Shown: piece by piece, positions 30,001 through 40,905 of the stretch
Layout: each line of letters starts with the position of its first letter
Position numbering within the stretch: the first letter of the stretch is position 1
From: Hysterangium stoloniferum
Taxonomy: Eukaryota > Basidiomycota > Agaricomycetes > Hysterangiales > Hysterangiaceae
Direction of reading: 5' to 3'
DNA: 64,000 nucleotides
Assembly: GCA_015178975.1 (NCBI GenBank)
Contig: WHVD01000057.1
Span: forward strand, 124,001 to 188,000
Notes under the pieces: model-generated
Database searches by the model: none
What the model was told of the DNA's origin: nothing
What the model saw: only the letters and a program-made list of their open reading frames with translations
Made by a program: the position numbers and the translations under genes

Positions 30001-31270
30001 ATATAAGAATTTGTGCTGTGACGTGACTTGAAACTATAGCCATATTAGTCTCTTTCCGATTGAACTCTCTACACTGGACTCTGTGGATTCATTAAGCACT
30101 ATTGTAAATCTTGCATTACTTGTCCCTGCTCGAAATCTCAGCGACACAAGCCATATGGCCTTTTGAAACAACTCCCAGTACTGGAACACCCGTGGAATTC
30201 TATCTCTATGGATTTCATTGAACACCTACTGGATTCTGAAGGCTTTTCCACCATGCTAGTCATTGTTGACAGATTCTCAAAACAAGGTATATTCATCCCT
30301 ACACATGATACAATTACGTCCGTGCAGTTAGCAGAACTTTTATTATCCACGTATTTTCCAAGCACGGAGTTCCATCCCATGTAACTTCCGACCAAGGATC
30401 AGAGTTTGTGTCTCACTTCTTTAGATCCCTCAGGGAATCCTTGGACATGAAATTACATTTCACGTCCGGACATCACCCAGAAGGCAACGGACAAACTGAA
30501 CACGTCAATCAGACATTGGAACAATATCTCCACGTACTGTATATTGCAATTATCAACAGGACAATTGGAAATCCTTGTTACCACTTGCAGAATTTGCTTA
30601 CAACAATGCACCTTCAGCCACTACTGGTGTTTCCCCATTCTTTGCAAATAAAGGATATAATCCAAATATTACAGTACATCCAGAACAAAATCTCCTCTGC
30701 TTGCACTCAAGAGTTCACCATGGACCTCCATGAGCTCCACGAGGAACTCCGGACTGCAATAAAATCCACCCAAGAGCATTACCAACTTTCAGTGGACAAA
30801 CACCGGATCCCACCACCCAACTTCAAGATTGGTGATCGTGTTTTTGTCAAAGCTCAATTCTTCCAGACTACCCATCCATCAAAAAAGCTTGCTGAAAAAT
30901 ATTTAGGTCCGTTTGAAATAATCACACAAGTAGGTTCAGTCTCTTGGACCCTACGGCTTCTGGATAGCATGTGCGCGGTACACCCGGTATTTCATGTTTC
31001 TATGTTAGAACCTTGTACTGCTAACACTATCCCAGATCGTGTGCAATCTCCACCTCCTCCGGTCATTTTTGACGGAGAACCCGAGTTTGAAATCTCACAA
31101 ATTTTAGATTCGAAAATTGACAAACATCGATGCACTTGTAAACTGCTTTACTTGGTCAAGTGGGCAGGTTACGAGGGCACCGATGAAGAAACTTCATAGA
31201 TTTTGGCCATGGAACTCGGTAATGCCATGGAAATTGTTACTGACTTTCACACAGCTTACCCACTCAAACC
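27020..31270 (+). pseudogene. Gypsy-A pol: RT, RNase H, integrase, chromodomain
   Basis: [45 protein letters not shown], catalytic [11 protein letters not shown]. RNase H: DYALGAILS and LLAIFSAFKVWRHYLEG. Linker and integrase: HCxC-type words KHYCKSCITC, then SISMDFIEHLLDSEGF, VTSDQGSEF and PEGNGQTEHVNQTLEQYL (core Asp and Glu residues present). The chromodomain at the end reads LYLVKWAGYEGTDEETS, placing it among chromoviruses, whose chromodomain steers integration to marked chromatin. Stops near 27672, 27721, 28100 and 28580 and a frameshift near 30360 disable it; a 1408-bp insert splits integrase at 28666. Confidence 0.93.
28666..30073. mobile_element. 1408-bp LTR-like insertion in the Gypsy-A integrase
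   Basis: Starts TGTAAGTTCGG and ends ctctctaca, with the 4-bp duplication ctgg on both sides (28662-28665, 30074-30077). Removing the insert and one ctgg restores the integrase words TWPG-LCGFIKHYCKSC in frame, so the boundaries are exact. TG...CA ends and the absence of recognisable pol suggest a long solo LTR of an unrelated family. A 195-codon minus-strand open frame (30043-29456) matches nothing I know. Only the four outermost bases are inverted, so a DNA transposon is less likely. Confidence 0.75.
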
Positions 31271-31489
31271 TGGACCACTATCGTCTCTCTGACTGCACTC
31301 CGTGGGCCCCGTGTTACATTTGGACTCATTTTCATTATTCCCTGTCGCCCTATGTCTCTCTTTGCTTTTACAGGTTCTGACATGTTTTTCAAGTCCTTAA
31401 GCGGATTCTCCGTGGACTTTGATTCTTATGTTTTTTCACACTTTACTTTTATATGTTCAAAATTATTATCAAGTTTTATTTTTTTATGT

Positions 31490-33292
31490 TCAGTCTACAT
31501 TTATGGGGCTATCTTTTTTCCCTGCCTCCTTTTTTCCCACCTCAGCCATCTCCTTGGGTAGCTCCGCTATCTCCACAGGCACCCCTTCCTCATCCGACCC
31601 GGCATCCTCAGAACTCCCAGCCTCTGACTCTTCATAAACAAAACCGGCATACTCCACTAGGAACTTGTAATGTTCCGAGCGGAGTGCGTGGATGTCATTC
31701 GCCATGATAATGTGGACCTTGTTGCTCTTCCAGAGCAACTCATTTTGGGCCTCAATACCCTCGGTGATCTGTCCCAAAGCCTCTTCCAAACCAGAGTTCC
31801 CATCTGACCTGCTAATATCCCTCGCTCCTGTTATGACCAGAAATCCTGCCAGACTCTGGGCACTAACTTATATGCACCCGTGCCCTATACGCACCCATTG
31901 TCAGTTTACCAGATTTCCCGCTGGACTCCGTATGTCAGACTTGTCTACATTCGACTTCATTACATTGTGTTTCAGTCACCAGAAAACCCACTGGACTCCG
32001 TCCCTGTTTATGTCCGACCTCATCCCACACATCAGTCACCAGACCCCACTTGTAAAACCTGTCATCCCTCTAACAGAGCCCCGTTCCCATTTTAGTCAAA
32101 TGACCTGTCACGATTCAGACTCCACTCCTGCTCCATTTCCCATTATGGTTTATGATTTGTCACTATTTGGACTCCGCTCCATTCCGTCCCATTCCTAACA
32201 CCAAACTTGGTGTTTACTATTCCTGTTTTATGTTTTGCTTGTTTCATTTCATCATTACTGGATTTGGTATGTCATTCACTCCACGGTCTATTTAAACTGG
32301 CAGATGTTGTACATACAATCTAGTCAGAAAATCAGCTTAGATTCCCCCCAGTAATCTAATACATTTTCCGCTCTAAACTCCTACTTGAATTACACCGCTC
32401 ACACTAGTCGGAGCCCACGGGATCCGGCACATCTATCTCTCTTACCTATCTCAACTCACGACCACGATTTCCGATCTACGACCCCTCGACCCACGACCCC
32501 CGCCCAGACTCCCCAGGATTCCTATCCGCCTGTCTGAAATTGGACAACACGATCTAGTGAGGGCGCAGCCTATAAGCTGAAGCCAAGTCCTACCAGATAT
32601 TCTGTGGGTTTCTCCGGAGACCTGCCGTGTACGTACCCTAACAGCTCCGGACCCCATGGCCTGCTCGTGAACCAATGAGCACCTCGCCTTGAGGTGCACA
32701 CACTGGTAGCAGCCCATACCCCACCCGGACTTCCGATTACACTCCGTGTTCTGGTCATTGCAACCGGAACACTGTGGGTCATTCTGCGTAGGAAGACAGA
32801 CTGGTGCCACTTTCCTTGCTTTCTGTTGATATGGTCAGTTTCCCATGGAACTCTCATGGACCCGAGACTTACTTTGTTGGGGCTCTCCAGCTCCCCCTCG
32901 GACTCTGTTTTGACTTCTGTTGCCTTGCGCTGAAAATGCCAAGTCAAAAGAAAAAAAAAATGACAAGTTGAATTATTGGGACTTACCTTGCCTGTGACTA
33001 CCGCAGCCCTCTCCACAACTGCCCACACTTTCTCCATAGCAACCCACACAGCCTCTTCCTCATCCCTCTTCCTCTTCTCCTCTACCACTTTCTCCATGGC
33101 CAAGGCCACCTGGTACTCCCTATCCATGGCCTCCTCGACCTCCCTGGCTTCTTTTTCAGCCTCCCCCCATTGTCGATGTTGCTCCTCCCACTGCACCAAA
33201 ATTTGGGCAGCGGTGAGCGGTGCCTGATAGATGTTACCCGTGGAGGGCCCAGCGGTCGGCATTGGCCTGTGTGGCATTGGGTTTGGACCCAT
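31490..33292 (-). pseudogene. Antisense spliced gene inside Gypsy-A, split by a solo LTR
   Basis: Lies between the integrase/chromodomain end and the 3' LTR, on the opposite strand to pol. Exons: 33292-32987, 32929-32873 and 32822 onward; introns of 57 and 50 nt have consensus gtaagt donors and cag acceptors. Exon 3 is split by a solo LTR (31829-32643); removing it and one TSD gives an uninterrupted 291-codon protein. The N-terminus begins MGPNPMPHRPMPTAGPSTG and is followed by a Glu/Arg-rich coiled coil; the middle has a Cys cluster CSGCNDQNTEC...CYQCVHLKARC (CX2CX6C, then CX2CX6C), and the C-terminus is acidic. The cluster recalls zinc-binding clusters of many agaric TE-associated proteins. 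Function unknown; possibly DNA or RNA binding. Confidence 0.75.
31829..32643 (+). mobile_element. Solo LTR-A (in the antisense gene)
   Basis: 815 bp, TGTTATGACC...ccctaaca, flanked by gctcc (31824-31828 and 32644-32648). Contains a TATA-like segment, then ctggcagatgttgtacatac, and near its end the shared motif AAGCTGAAGCCAAGTCC. Confidence 0.93.
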
Positions 33293-33487
33293 TTTTCAAA
33301 GATGGGGGAAATAAAGAAGAAGAAATTTCATTTTTTCAAATTTTTATATAGGCTCATTGTGTCTGAACCTTACCTTCCAGATCACCTGACTCTTTGACAC
33401 ATACATGTAACCGACATGACTTTTGACACATGCACGTAGCCAACAAGAACCTTATTGAGGTCTAGAGCCTCTTTGGGACTTTAGCAT

Positions 33488-33500
33488 AAAGGGAGGGTAC
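33488..33500 (+). promoter_or_regulatory. Gypsy-A polypurine tract
   Basis: Purine-rich aaagggagggtac directly before the 3' LTR start at 33501, the expected place for plus-strand priming. Confidence 0.7.
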
Positions 33501-34316
33501 TGTTACCACCGGAATTCCCGCTGGACTCTGGGCACTAACTTATATGCACCCACACCCTATATGCACCCATTGTCAGTTCACCGGAATTCCCACCAGACTC
33601 TGTATGTCAGACTTGTCTACATTCGACTTCATTACATTGTGTATCAGTCACTGGAATATTCACCAGACTCCATCCCTGTTCCACGCATCAGTCACTGGAC
33701 CCCACTCGAAAAACCCATCATCTCTCTAACAGAGCCCTGTTCCCATTTTAGTCAAATGACCTGTCATGATTTGGACTCCACTCCCGCTCCATTTCCCATT
33801 ATGGTTTATGATTTGTCACGATTTGGACCCCGCTCCATTCTGTCCCATTCCTAACACCAAATTTGGTGTTTACTATTCTCGTTTTATGTTTTGCTAGTTT
33901 CGTTTCATTATTACTGGATTTGGTATGTCATTCATTCCACGGTCTATATAGTCTGGCAGATGTTGTACATACAATCCAGTCAGAAAATTGGGGTAGATTC
34001 CCCCCAGTAATCTAATACATTTTCCACCCTAAACTCCTATTTGAATCACACTGCTCATGCTAGTCGGAGCCCATGGGCTCCGGCACATCTATCTCTCTTA
34101 TCTATCTCGACCCACGACCTCTGACCTCTCAACCCACGACCTCCGACCCATGACCCCTCGACCCACAAACCTTGCCCGGACTCCCCGGGATTCCCATCTG
34201 CCTGTCTGAAATTGGACAACACGATCTCATGAGGGTGCAGCCTATAAGCTGAAACCAAGTCCTACTGGATATTCTGTGGGTTTCTCCAGAAACCCACCAT
34301 GTATGTACCCTAACAG
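33501..34316 (+). repeat. Gypsy-A 3' LTR (LTR-A)
   Basis: 816 bp, TGTTACCACCGG...ccctaaca, with a TATA-like ctatatag near 33943 and the shared motif at about 34243-34262 (one base changed). Followed by the target duplication ggtat. Confidence 0.93.
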
Positions 34317-34321
34317 GTATA

Positions 34322-35671
34322 ATCCCTAGTACTTGATTCATCCTTCCCACCAGTATCTGTAACTTGTGGTGGTGGTTGGTGTTTCTATGTGTATTGTTCA
34401 TCAAATTCAGCTCATTCACTGATCACTATCCTTCTTGTCACTGGGTTGTAGAATAACCATCTCTTATATCCTTCAGGATACCCAATAAAGATGCATTTTT
34501 CCATGTGAGATCCCAAGCTTGGTTGTTTGTCCTTTTGAATGTGTACATATGCAATGGATCCCCAAACTCTGATGTGACTGATATCTGGTTTCCTTTTGTG
34601 CCAAATTTCATATGGGGTTTTGTCCTTTAAGGCAGATGATGGACAGTAGTTCCAGATGTATACAAATGCAGCCAGGCAGTACTCCCAGAAGTTCTTGGGT
34701 AGTTCAGACTCTGTTAGCATGGTTGTAATTCCTTCTGCTAATGTCCTGTTTGCATGCTCTATTGTGGACTGTATGCTGATGCAAGATACCATGTTTATTG
34801 GTGAATTCAATGAATGCCCTTGACATGTATTCTCCACCCTTGTCATCCCTAAGTTTCTTTATTTTTCATCCAAGGAGGTTTTCTGCAGATGCTTTGTACT
34901 GTTTGAATGCCCAAAAAATACCACTTTTGGACTTGATTGGGATGACATAATAGAATCTTGAAGCCTCATCAATGAATGTGACCCAATAGTAGCATCCAGA
35001 TCGGGATCATGTGCCAATATAGTGTACATCTGTATGTACCAACTCCAAAGGTTCATTGCAGTGATGTTTTGAGGAGGAAAATGGATTGGCATGCATCTTT
35101 CCTGCAAGACATGGTTCACAAATTGGATCTGGTTTAGCCTTTGAATTGAGTACCAATCCTTTAACCATGTTTCTTCTCATTAGATTTTTTATTCCCTCAT
35201 AGTGGTGGTGCCCCAATCATCTATGTCACAGAGACAAATCTAGAGGTAAAGTAGAGGACATGTGCACATTCTCCATTTTATTTATAATGGTCTTGCCATC
35301 CAAGTAGCCCACATTCTGATTGGTGATTGATGCAGTGAATAAAAGATTCCCATGGCAATTAAATCTTATAGTTTTGGATGAAATGTGTACATCAAATTCT
35401 TTATGATGTGTGAGGTATAGAACAGCAAGAAGATTATTATGTAAAGCTGGAACATGTAATACTTTTGTGAATTCAACCTCCCGGCCAACTCTTCCATCAA
35501 TGATTGGTTGAAAAATAACACTCCCAACATCTTCAGAGTATACAATCCTATTGTCTGCAAGTTTGATTGGGGTTATGTGTGGGGTATAGGTGTGGAACCA
35601 GTTATAGTGGGGTGTCATATGTGATGTGGCCCCTGTGTCTGTGTTCCAATCATAGATGTTAGCCGAGGTTG
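34322..35671 (-). pseudogene. Copia integrase and protease region
   Basis: Minus-strand order: protease active-site words YDWNTDTGATSHM (about 35640), a pre-integrase domain, LGHHHYEGIKNLMRRNM, PICEPCLAGKMH, integrase EPLELVHTDVHYIGT (first Asp), the second conserved segment near RDDKGGEYMSR (about 34850), then SFxxxFPKNFWEYCLAAFVY-like words and GYPEGYKRWLFYNPVTRRIV. Several in-frame stops and small frame changes. The region ends at the Gypsy-A insertion point (34317). Confidence 0.88.
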
Positions 35672-36507
35672 TGTTACAACTGGAATTCCCACCGGACTCC
35701 GGGCACTAACTTATATGCACCCATGCCCTATATGCACCAATTGTCAGTTTACCAGAATTCCTGCCAGACTCCGTACATCAGACTTGTCCACATTCAACTT
35801 TGTTACATCGTGTATCAGTCACCAGAATACCCACTGGACTCCATCCCTGTCTATGTCCGACCTCATCCCACACATCAGTCACCGGACCCACTTGGAAAAC
35901 CCATCATCCCTCTAACTGAGCCCCATTCCCATTTTAGTCTAATGACCTGTCACGATTTGGACTTTGCTCCTGCTCTATTTCCCGTTATGGTTTATGATTT
36001 GTCACGATTTGGACTCCGCTCCATTCCGTCCCATTCCTAACACCAAATTTGGTGTTTACTTATCCCGTTTTATGTTTTGCTTAGTTTCATTTCATTATTA
36101 CTGGATTTGGTATGTTATTCATTCCACAGTCTATATAGTCTGGCAGATGTTGTACATACAATCCAGTCAGAAAATCAGCTTAGATTCTCCCCAGTAATCT
36201 AGTACATTTTCCACTCTAAACTCCTCTTTGAATTACACCACTCTCACTAGTCAGAGCCCATGGGCTCCGATGCATCTATCTCTTAACCTCCGACTTATTT
36301 ATCTCGACTCCCTGACCTCTCGACCCACGACCTCTGACCTACAACCCCTCGACCCACAAACTCCACCCAGACTCCCCAGGTTTCCCATCCGCCTGTTTGA
36401 AATTGGACAACATGATCTCATGAGGGCACAGTCTATAAGCTGAAGCCAAGTCCTACCAGATTTCCCATGGGTTTCTCTGAAAACCCACCGTGTATGTATC
36501 CTTAACA
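35672..36507 (+). mobile_element. Solo LTR-A in the copia protease region
   Basis: 836 bp, TGTTACAACTGG...ccttaaca, target duplication ggttg (35667-35671 and 36508-36512). Removal joins the copia words SQHDACAT to SANIYDWNTDTGATSH, just upstream of the protease active site. Confidence 0.93.
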
Positions 36508-36657
36508 GGTTGCACATGCATCATGTTGTGAAAAGACACTTGCTTTTCCTGTCTGTTCCTCTACTTCCTCTATTTTTGCCTCTTCCATCTTGTTAGCACT
36601 GTGTTAAGAACAGAAAACTGACTAATGTCAGTTGGCCGATGGGGACCGATCAGAAGG

Positions 36658-37842
36658 TGTGAGAGGTACTGCAAAATATACTCTGAAATATAGTCTGGAC
36701 AAGCCCACACTATATTTCCATTATTATTTCTATTTTCTCTATTTTAATATACACATATATTTAGTTCGATGACCTATGCATTCGGTACATTGACTCTTGT
36801 GGGTGCATACATGCCAGACCTATGTATTCTAGTGCTGATAGTTAGAACTCAGACACTTTTTACCCTGCAACCACAACTTGCCCAGACACCCACTTAGTGT
36901 CCTGTAAGTTGTGATTGGGGTATCATCTCGACCATCACAGATGAGCTTTAACTACCAGCACAACCAGAGTTTTGAACTATAGTAGTCAAAACTTGGACTG
37001 TTATCTCAATCCGTGTGGATGTTACGACCCATTCCTGGATGTTTCAATATCCGACTTCCGATCTCCGACTACGGAACATCATAGTTACCGTACCTTCCAC
37101 ATTCTTCCCTTGTTCTGCATTTGGTAATTTGTCTGTTGACAAGTATTCACTCGTTTGTTTATTATATTCCCATTTCAGAATATTGTCTCCCTGATATGTC
37201 TTATTGTATTTCCGTTTTAAGAATACTTCCATTTCCGTCTTATTATGGTCTTAGTTTGTAGTACAATAACAAGAAGACTTATATTAGTTTCTGCGAATTT
37301 GTACTTTACCTTAGATCTGATATCGACTTAGTTTCTTATTCCTTCTCCCATCTTTTTGTACGCTCAATATTTGGAACTCTTCGGAACTCTGAGTATCCAT
37401 ATCTTCCATCATAAGTCTTACTTCTGAAATTAAGGACTTTGAGCGTTTGCGTAGAGGCGCAGCACATAAGCTGAAGCCAACGTCCTGACCCTATCCGATA
37501 GTTTCCGACTTCCCGGTGACTTTCCGATAGTTCTGGAATAAGTTCCCAACATGGCACTTAACAGTGGACTATATCCGTGCTACTCTGTTTATTCGACTCT
37601 CTTGTTATTTCCTCAAACACTCGAGCAGTCACTTAGAATTGTACTTCAAAGTCGATTCTCTTTTATTCATCTTAGCTTTCTATTCTACTTAAGATAGCTA
37701 ATTCTCTCAACCGTATTGAACTAGATAGTCAATACGTGTTTGGTCTGTATTAGACTTAGATAGTCAATACATCGTCATGTTGTACCTAAACGGTTGATAT
37801 TCTTCGTATATAGAACAGTTAGAACTTCCACCATTCTTCACA
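36658..37842 (+). mobile_element. Solo LTR-Z nested in LTR-X
   Basis: TGTGAGAGGTACTGC...ttcttcaca with target duplication gaagg (36653-36657 and 37843-37847). About 636 bp once the LTR-W inside it is removed. Matches the copy at 43642-44283 at both ends and in the cagacactttttaccc segment. Confidence 0.92.
37020..37563 (+). mobile_element. Solo LTR-W nested in LTR-Z
   Basis: 544 bp, TGTTACGACCCATTCC...ggcacttaaca, with target duplication gtgga (37015-37019 and 37564-37568). Nearly identical to the solo copy at 54648-55192, so the family moved recently. Carries the shared motif at about 37464-37485. Confidence 0.95.
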
Positions 37843-38519
37843 GAAGGACTTGGCTTCAGCTTATGTGCTGCACCCTTGCAAGTTACTGTTGGGTGTCCTT
37901 AAATTTTGGGTGGGCAAAGACTAGTCCTATCAAATTCCTCATGGTGAGTTACTGATCAGAAATGAAGGATAAGCCAGGTGTCAGGCCGAGTTGGGCGAGC
38001 GCACGCAGAGGTGGGGAGTGGGGTACTTAGTGCAAGGCTTATAGAGATGTATGTGGGTGTTCTGAGTCGATATTCCAATTGCCTAGTAACTACAACTACA
38101 GTGGATTTATATACGAGTTATTGGTGTCTAGAAATACTAACTAAGGGAAGAGCAGAAAAATCATTGACAAATAAACTTGACTAGGAACTGGAAGGTCATG
38201 ATAAGTTCGGAGGCTGTGAATTAACTGAGAGTGGAATTACAAGAAAAGGAAATAGTCCACATTACAAGTATATATGGGCATATGTGAAACATAGAGTAGA
38301 ACAGATCATCATAATTAAAAGGGATGTATCAAAGCATAACCAGATAGCACGAGTATAATTTGACAGGGGCTTAAATGGGGTTTGATTGCCATGAAGGCAT
38401 ACATCAGTGTCAGGCAACTGACAGTTTCCGATGTGATGACTTGATTGACAACTTGAAAACATCAGTCAACAGTGATATCCTCAGGGACTGTCGGGTTGCG
38501 ACACGGTCATAACACACTG

Positions 38520-39134
38520 TTGCATGACTGCCAGCTTTTCTTTATTCCTTGGCTTTGGACAGTCATAGCTGAGATGCTCTTCCTTGTCACAATTATAGCA
38601 AACCATTTTTCAATGATGCTTGATGGGTGCTTTGGCCCTATTAACCATTTCTCCATGGCGATTGGAATTTATGTAATTCTTCACTTCTGACTGCCTGGAG
38701 AATGGTATTCTTGTCCAGGTTCTCCATGACTAATAATGATGAGGAGAGGTGTGAATCTTCATCAGGAAGAGCCCAGATGAGTGCCATGCATTGTAATTCT
38801 TCATCCAGCTTTTCAATTGTGAAGTCCTTTGGGTGCAGGTTTTGAATAGTCCCCATTGCTTTATCAATTCTGACACCCAAATCCATCAAAGACTCCTTTC
38901 ATCCTTTTGGATTGAGAATAGGTCATCATAAGCATTGAAGTGGGCTCCTGGTTTTTGTTGTAAATGTGTCCTTTCCAACAAGTCCTACATTTTGATTGGA
39001 TCTTCTTCAAATCCATGGAAATGCACCCTCTGATCATTTTCCACCATAAGATATATCTCTGCAGCTGCTTTCTCTGCCCTTGTTTCCCACTTCTCAATGT
39101 TATCACTGCTATTTATTGGCTTGATTTCTTTTCC
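38520..39134 (-). pseudogene. Copia gag, C-terminal part
   Basis: Minus-strand words INSSDNIEKWETRAEKAAAE, LMVENDQRVHFHGFEEDP, AHFNAYDDLFSIQ, LDEELQCMALIWALPDED and ILQAVRSEELHKFQ match the copia gag (UBN2-type) fold. A zinc knuckle-like CYNCDKEEHLSYDCPKP follows at about 38600-38550. A few stops. It is joined to its N-terminus at 44580-44700 once the YR element is removed. Confidence 0.85.
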
Positions 39135-39622
39135 TCTCTGTCTTTCGTGCATTGGGCAGCAACAATATATATATTTGCATCGCCACCGCTCTCTTGCACG
39201 GTGGGAAAGACCTGGGCTGTGCTCAATATAAATATTTGCGTCGCCACCGCTCTCTTGCATGGTGGGAAAGACCCAGGCCATGCTCAAGCCGGCAGAAGTG
39301 AAGTACAAAGAGCAGGAGCAACAAGAAAATGGGAAGCAGGAAGGGTGGGTGAGAAAAAGAAGAAATCACTTGATGTCATTGAAGACTATCGAGTGGTGCT
39401 GTGCACGCTAATCAAGATGAGGATGTGAGATGAGGAATGGAGCTATCTATGTACGTAGCGAATGAACCATGGTGCATGTGTCACATACCTCGTCCAGAGA
39501 AACCGAACAAAGGCATTTGTTCGATCTATCTCTGTCTTTCGTGCGTTGGGCAGCAACAATATATATATTTGCATCGCCACCGCTCTCTTGCATGGTGGGA
39601 AAGACCCGGGCCGTGCTCAAGC
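39135..39622 (-). repeat. Split direct repeats B2, A2, B1 of the YR element
   Basis: B repeats share tctctgtctttcgtgc, ttgggcagcaacaatatata and tgcatcgccaccgctctctt (39135-39228, a partial copy at 39228-39292, and 39529-39622). A2 (39350-39528) matches A1 at 44391-44578 through gaagaaatcacttgatgt, gtggtgctgtgc, gaatggagctatctatgtac and gcatttgttc. About 90-95% alike by eye. Confidence 0.88.
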
Positions 39623-40905
39623 CAAGGAAGGAGTGAGCCGAAGGGCAGGATGCCTGGGAGGGTGAGCAATCGGAACGGCCCAATGGAGGCATGCGGAGAG
39701 ATTGAGGATACGGGAATGTGATGACTCAACGTAGAGCTTGTAGGAGTCGCTTTGCCACCGCTCCAGCAGCTGGATTTCGTACTCGGTAAATCCGGCATTG
39801 GCTGCAGCAGTAGCGGCCCCTCTGCAGAAGGAGTGCCCGGCAAATGGTGTAGGGTCAAAGCCAGCTGAAAACAAGAGGCTTCTAAGGCTTTCTATGAAGG
39901 CTGAATATTGGAGAGGGGAGCCATCCATGTTAGAGAAGAGAGGGGAATATGGAGGCTGGGGATCTGTGTTGAAGAGGGATTGGAGGGCGTGAACAGCACA
40001 GGTGGGTGCGCTGACTGCTGCAATGTGGATTGTAACCCCTTTTCGAAAGGGGTCAGATTTGGAGGCTGGCAATGTGAGGCTGATGCTGGAGGGGTTGTCA
40101 AAGGATGGGAGAAATGAGATTGCGCTCCTTGTGAGATGACAGGAGGGGTCGAAAGTGGTGTGTTTGGCGGACTTGATGGTGAATTCCCCTGACTGCAAGA
40201 ATCCGGTGAATGCGGCTTTGATAGCGGCATCTATGTTTGCAGCGTGGAGGGATGTGGAAGGGTTAGAGACCTGGACGAGGCGTTGCAAGATGTCGAGGGT
40301 GATAGGGGATGATGGTTTCTTGTTTCTTTCACCAAAGTATTTCTTGATCCCGTGAATGACCCGTTGAACGAGGGGGCTTCGATGGAGTCAAAGGGGAGGT
40401 CAGAGTCGATGTGGAGAGATTTGAGGTGGCCCAGGTATGCCTTGATGGTGGAGGGAAGGATACGCTTGGAGTATCCAAGGTGTGCAACCCACTCAAGGAT
40501 TGCCATCCTTGTGGCGGGCAGGATGGAGCCATCGGGATTCCGGAGGTCAGGGCAGAGGTTGATGAAATCGAGGAACGAGCATTGTCCGGTGGTATATGTT
40601 TTTCGTGTGGAAGGTGCAAGCCTGTACCATAGGAAGAAAGCGACAGTAGGGGGGAGGTGAGAATGGACCTGATACCAGTGAGGAGGGGGGGGGGTCTTGG
40701 AGCTCTGTAAAGGCAAAGAAGGCGCAAGACGAAAAAGTCGAGTGAATTCAAAGCGAGAAGCAGCGTCAGCGAGGGCATTAGAGGATGAAGGGAGCCAAGA
40801 AGAAGAAAAGGAAAATTCGAGGAATGCTGCTAGCATGGCAATCTGGCGTGCTACAGACATAGTAAATCTTCCTCTGGTTGTCTCTTTGGTTAGGGTAGAG
40901 ACCAC
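39617..40905 (-). pseudogene. Tyrosine recombinase of the YR element
   Basis: Cuts and joins the DNA copy during integration. Minus strand: an N-terminal SAM-like part with FFLWYRLAPSTRKTYTTGQ and STIKAYLGHLKSLHIDSDL, then after a frameshift near 40330 the catalytic part NIDAAIKAAFTGFLQSGEFT, DGSPLQYSAFIESLRSLL, the H-x-x-R box FAGHSFCRGAATAAANAG and the active-site tyrosine in DSYKLYVESS. These match the R..HxxR..Y order. It continues directly from the RNase H region, as in DIRS-type polyproteins. The frameshift makes it non-functional unless it is an unrecognised intron. Confidence 0.85.

Larger units (their letters stand above)
26552..34316 (+). mobile_element. Gypsy-A, chromovirus LTR retrotransposon, defective
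   Basis: Inserted into the copia element with target duplication ggtat (26547-26551 and 34317-34321). Order: truncated 5' LTR, RT, RNase H, integrase, chromodomain, an antisense gene, polypurine tract, 3' LTR. The 5' LTR runs directly into the reverse transcriptase region, so the rest of that LTR, the primer site, gag and protease are deleted. Later insertions: a 1408-bp LTR-like element in integrase and a solo LTR-A in the antisense gene. The pol frame has several stops and one frameshift. Its LTR family (LTR-A) has four further full or solo copies in the window. Confidence 0.93.
36602..38514 (-). mobile_element. Solo LTR-X, outermost of a three-deep stack
   Basis: On the plus strand it starts TGTTAAGAACAG and ends ggtcataaca, flanked by cactg (36597-36601 and 38515-38519). 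Without its own insertion it is about 723 bp, like the Gypsy-B LTR (749 bp at 57581-58329). The shared motif reads in reverse complement (ggacttggcttcagcttatg), so its native orientation is minus. It interrupts the copia gag/protease region. Confidence 0.92.

Noticed and set aside
29456..30043. 195-codon frame in the 1408-bp insert as a gene
   Set aside because: No homologous family recognised and no splice or promoter evidence; kept only as an observation.
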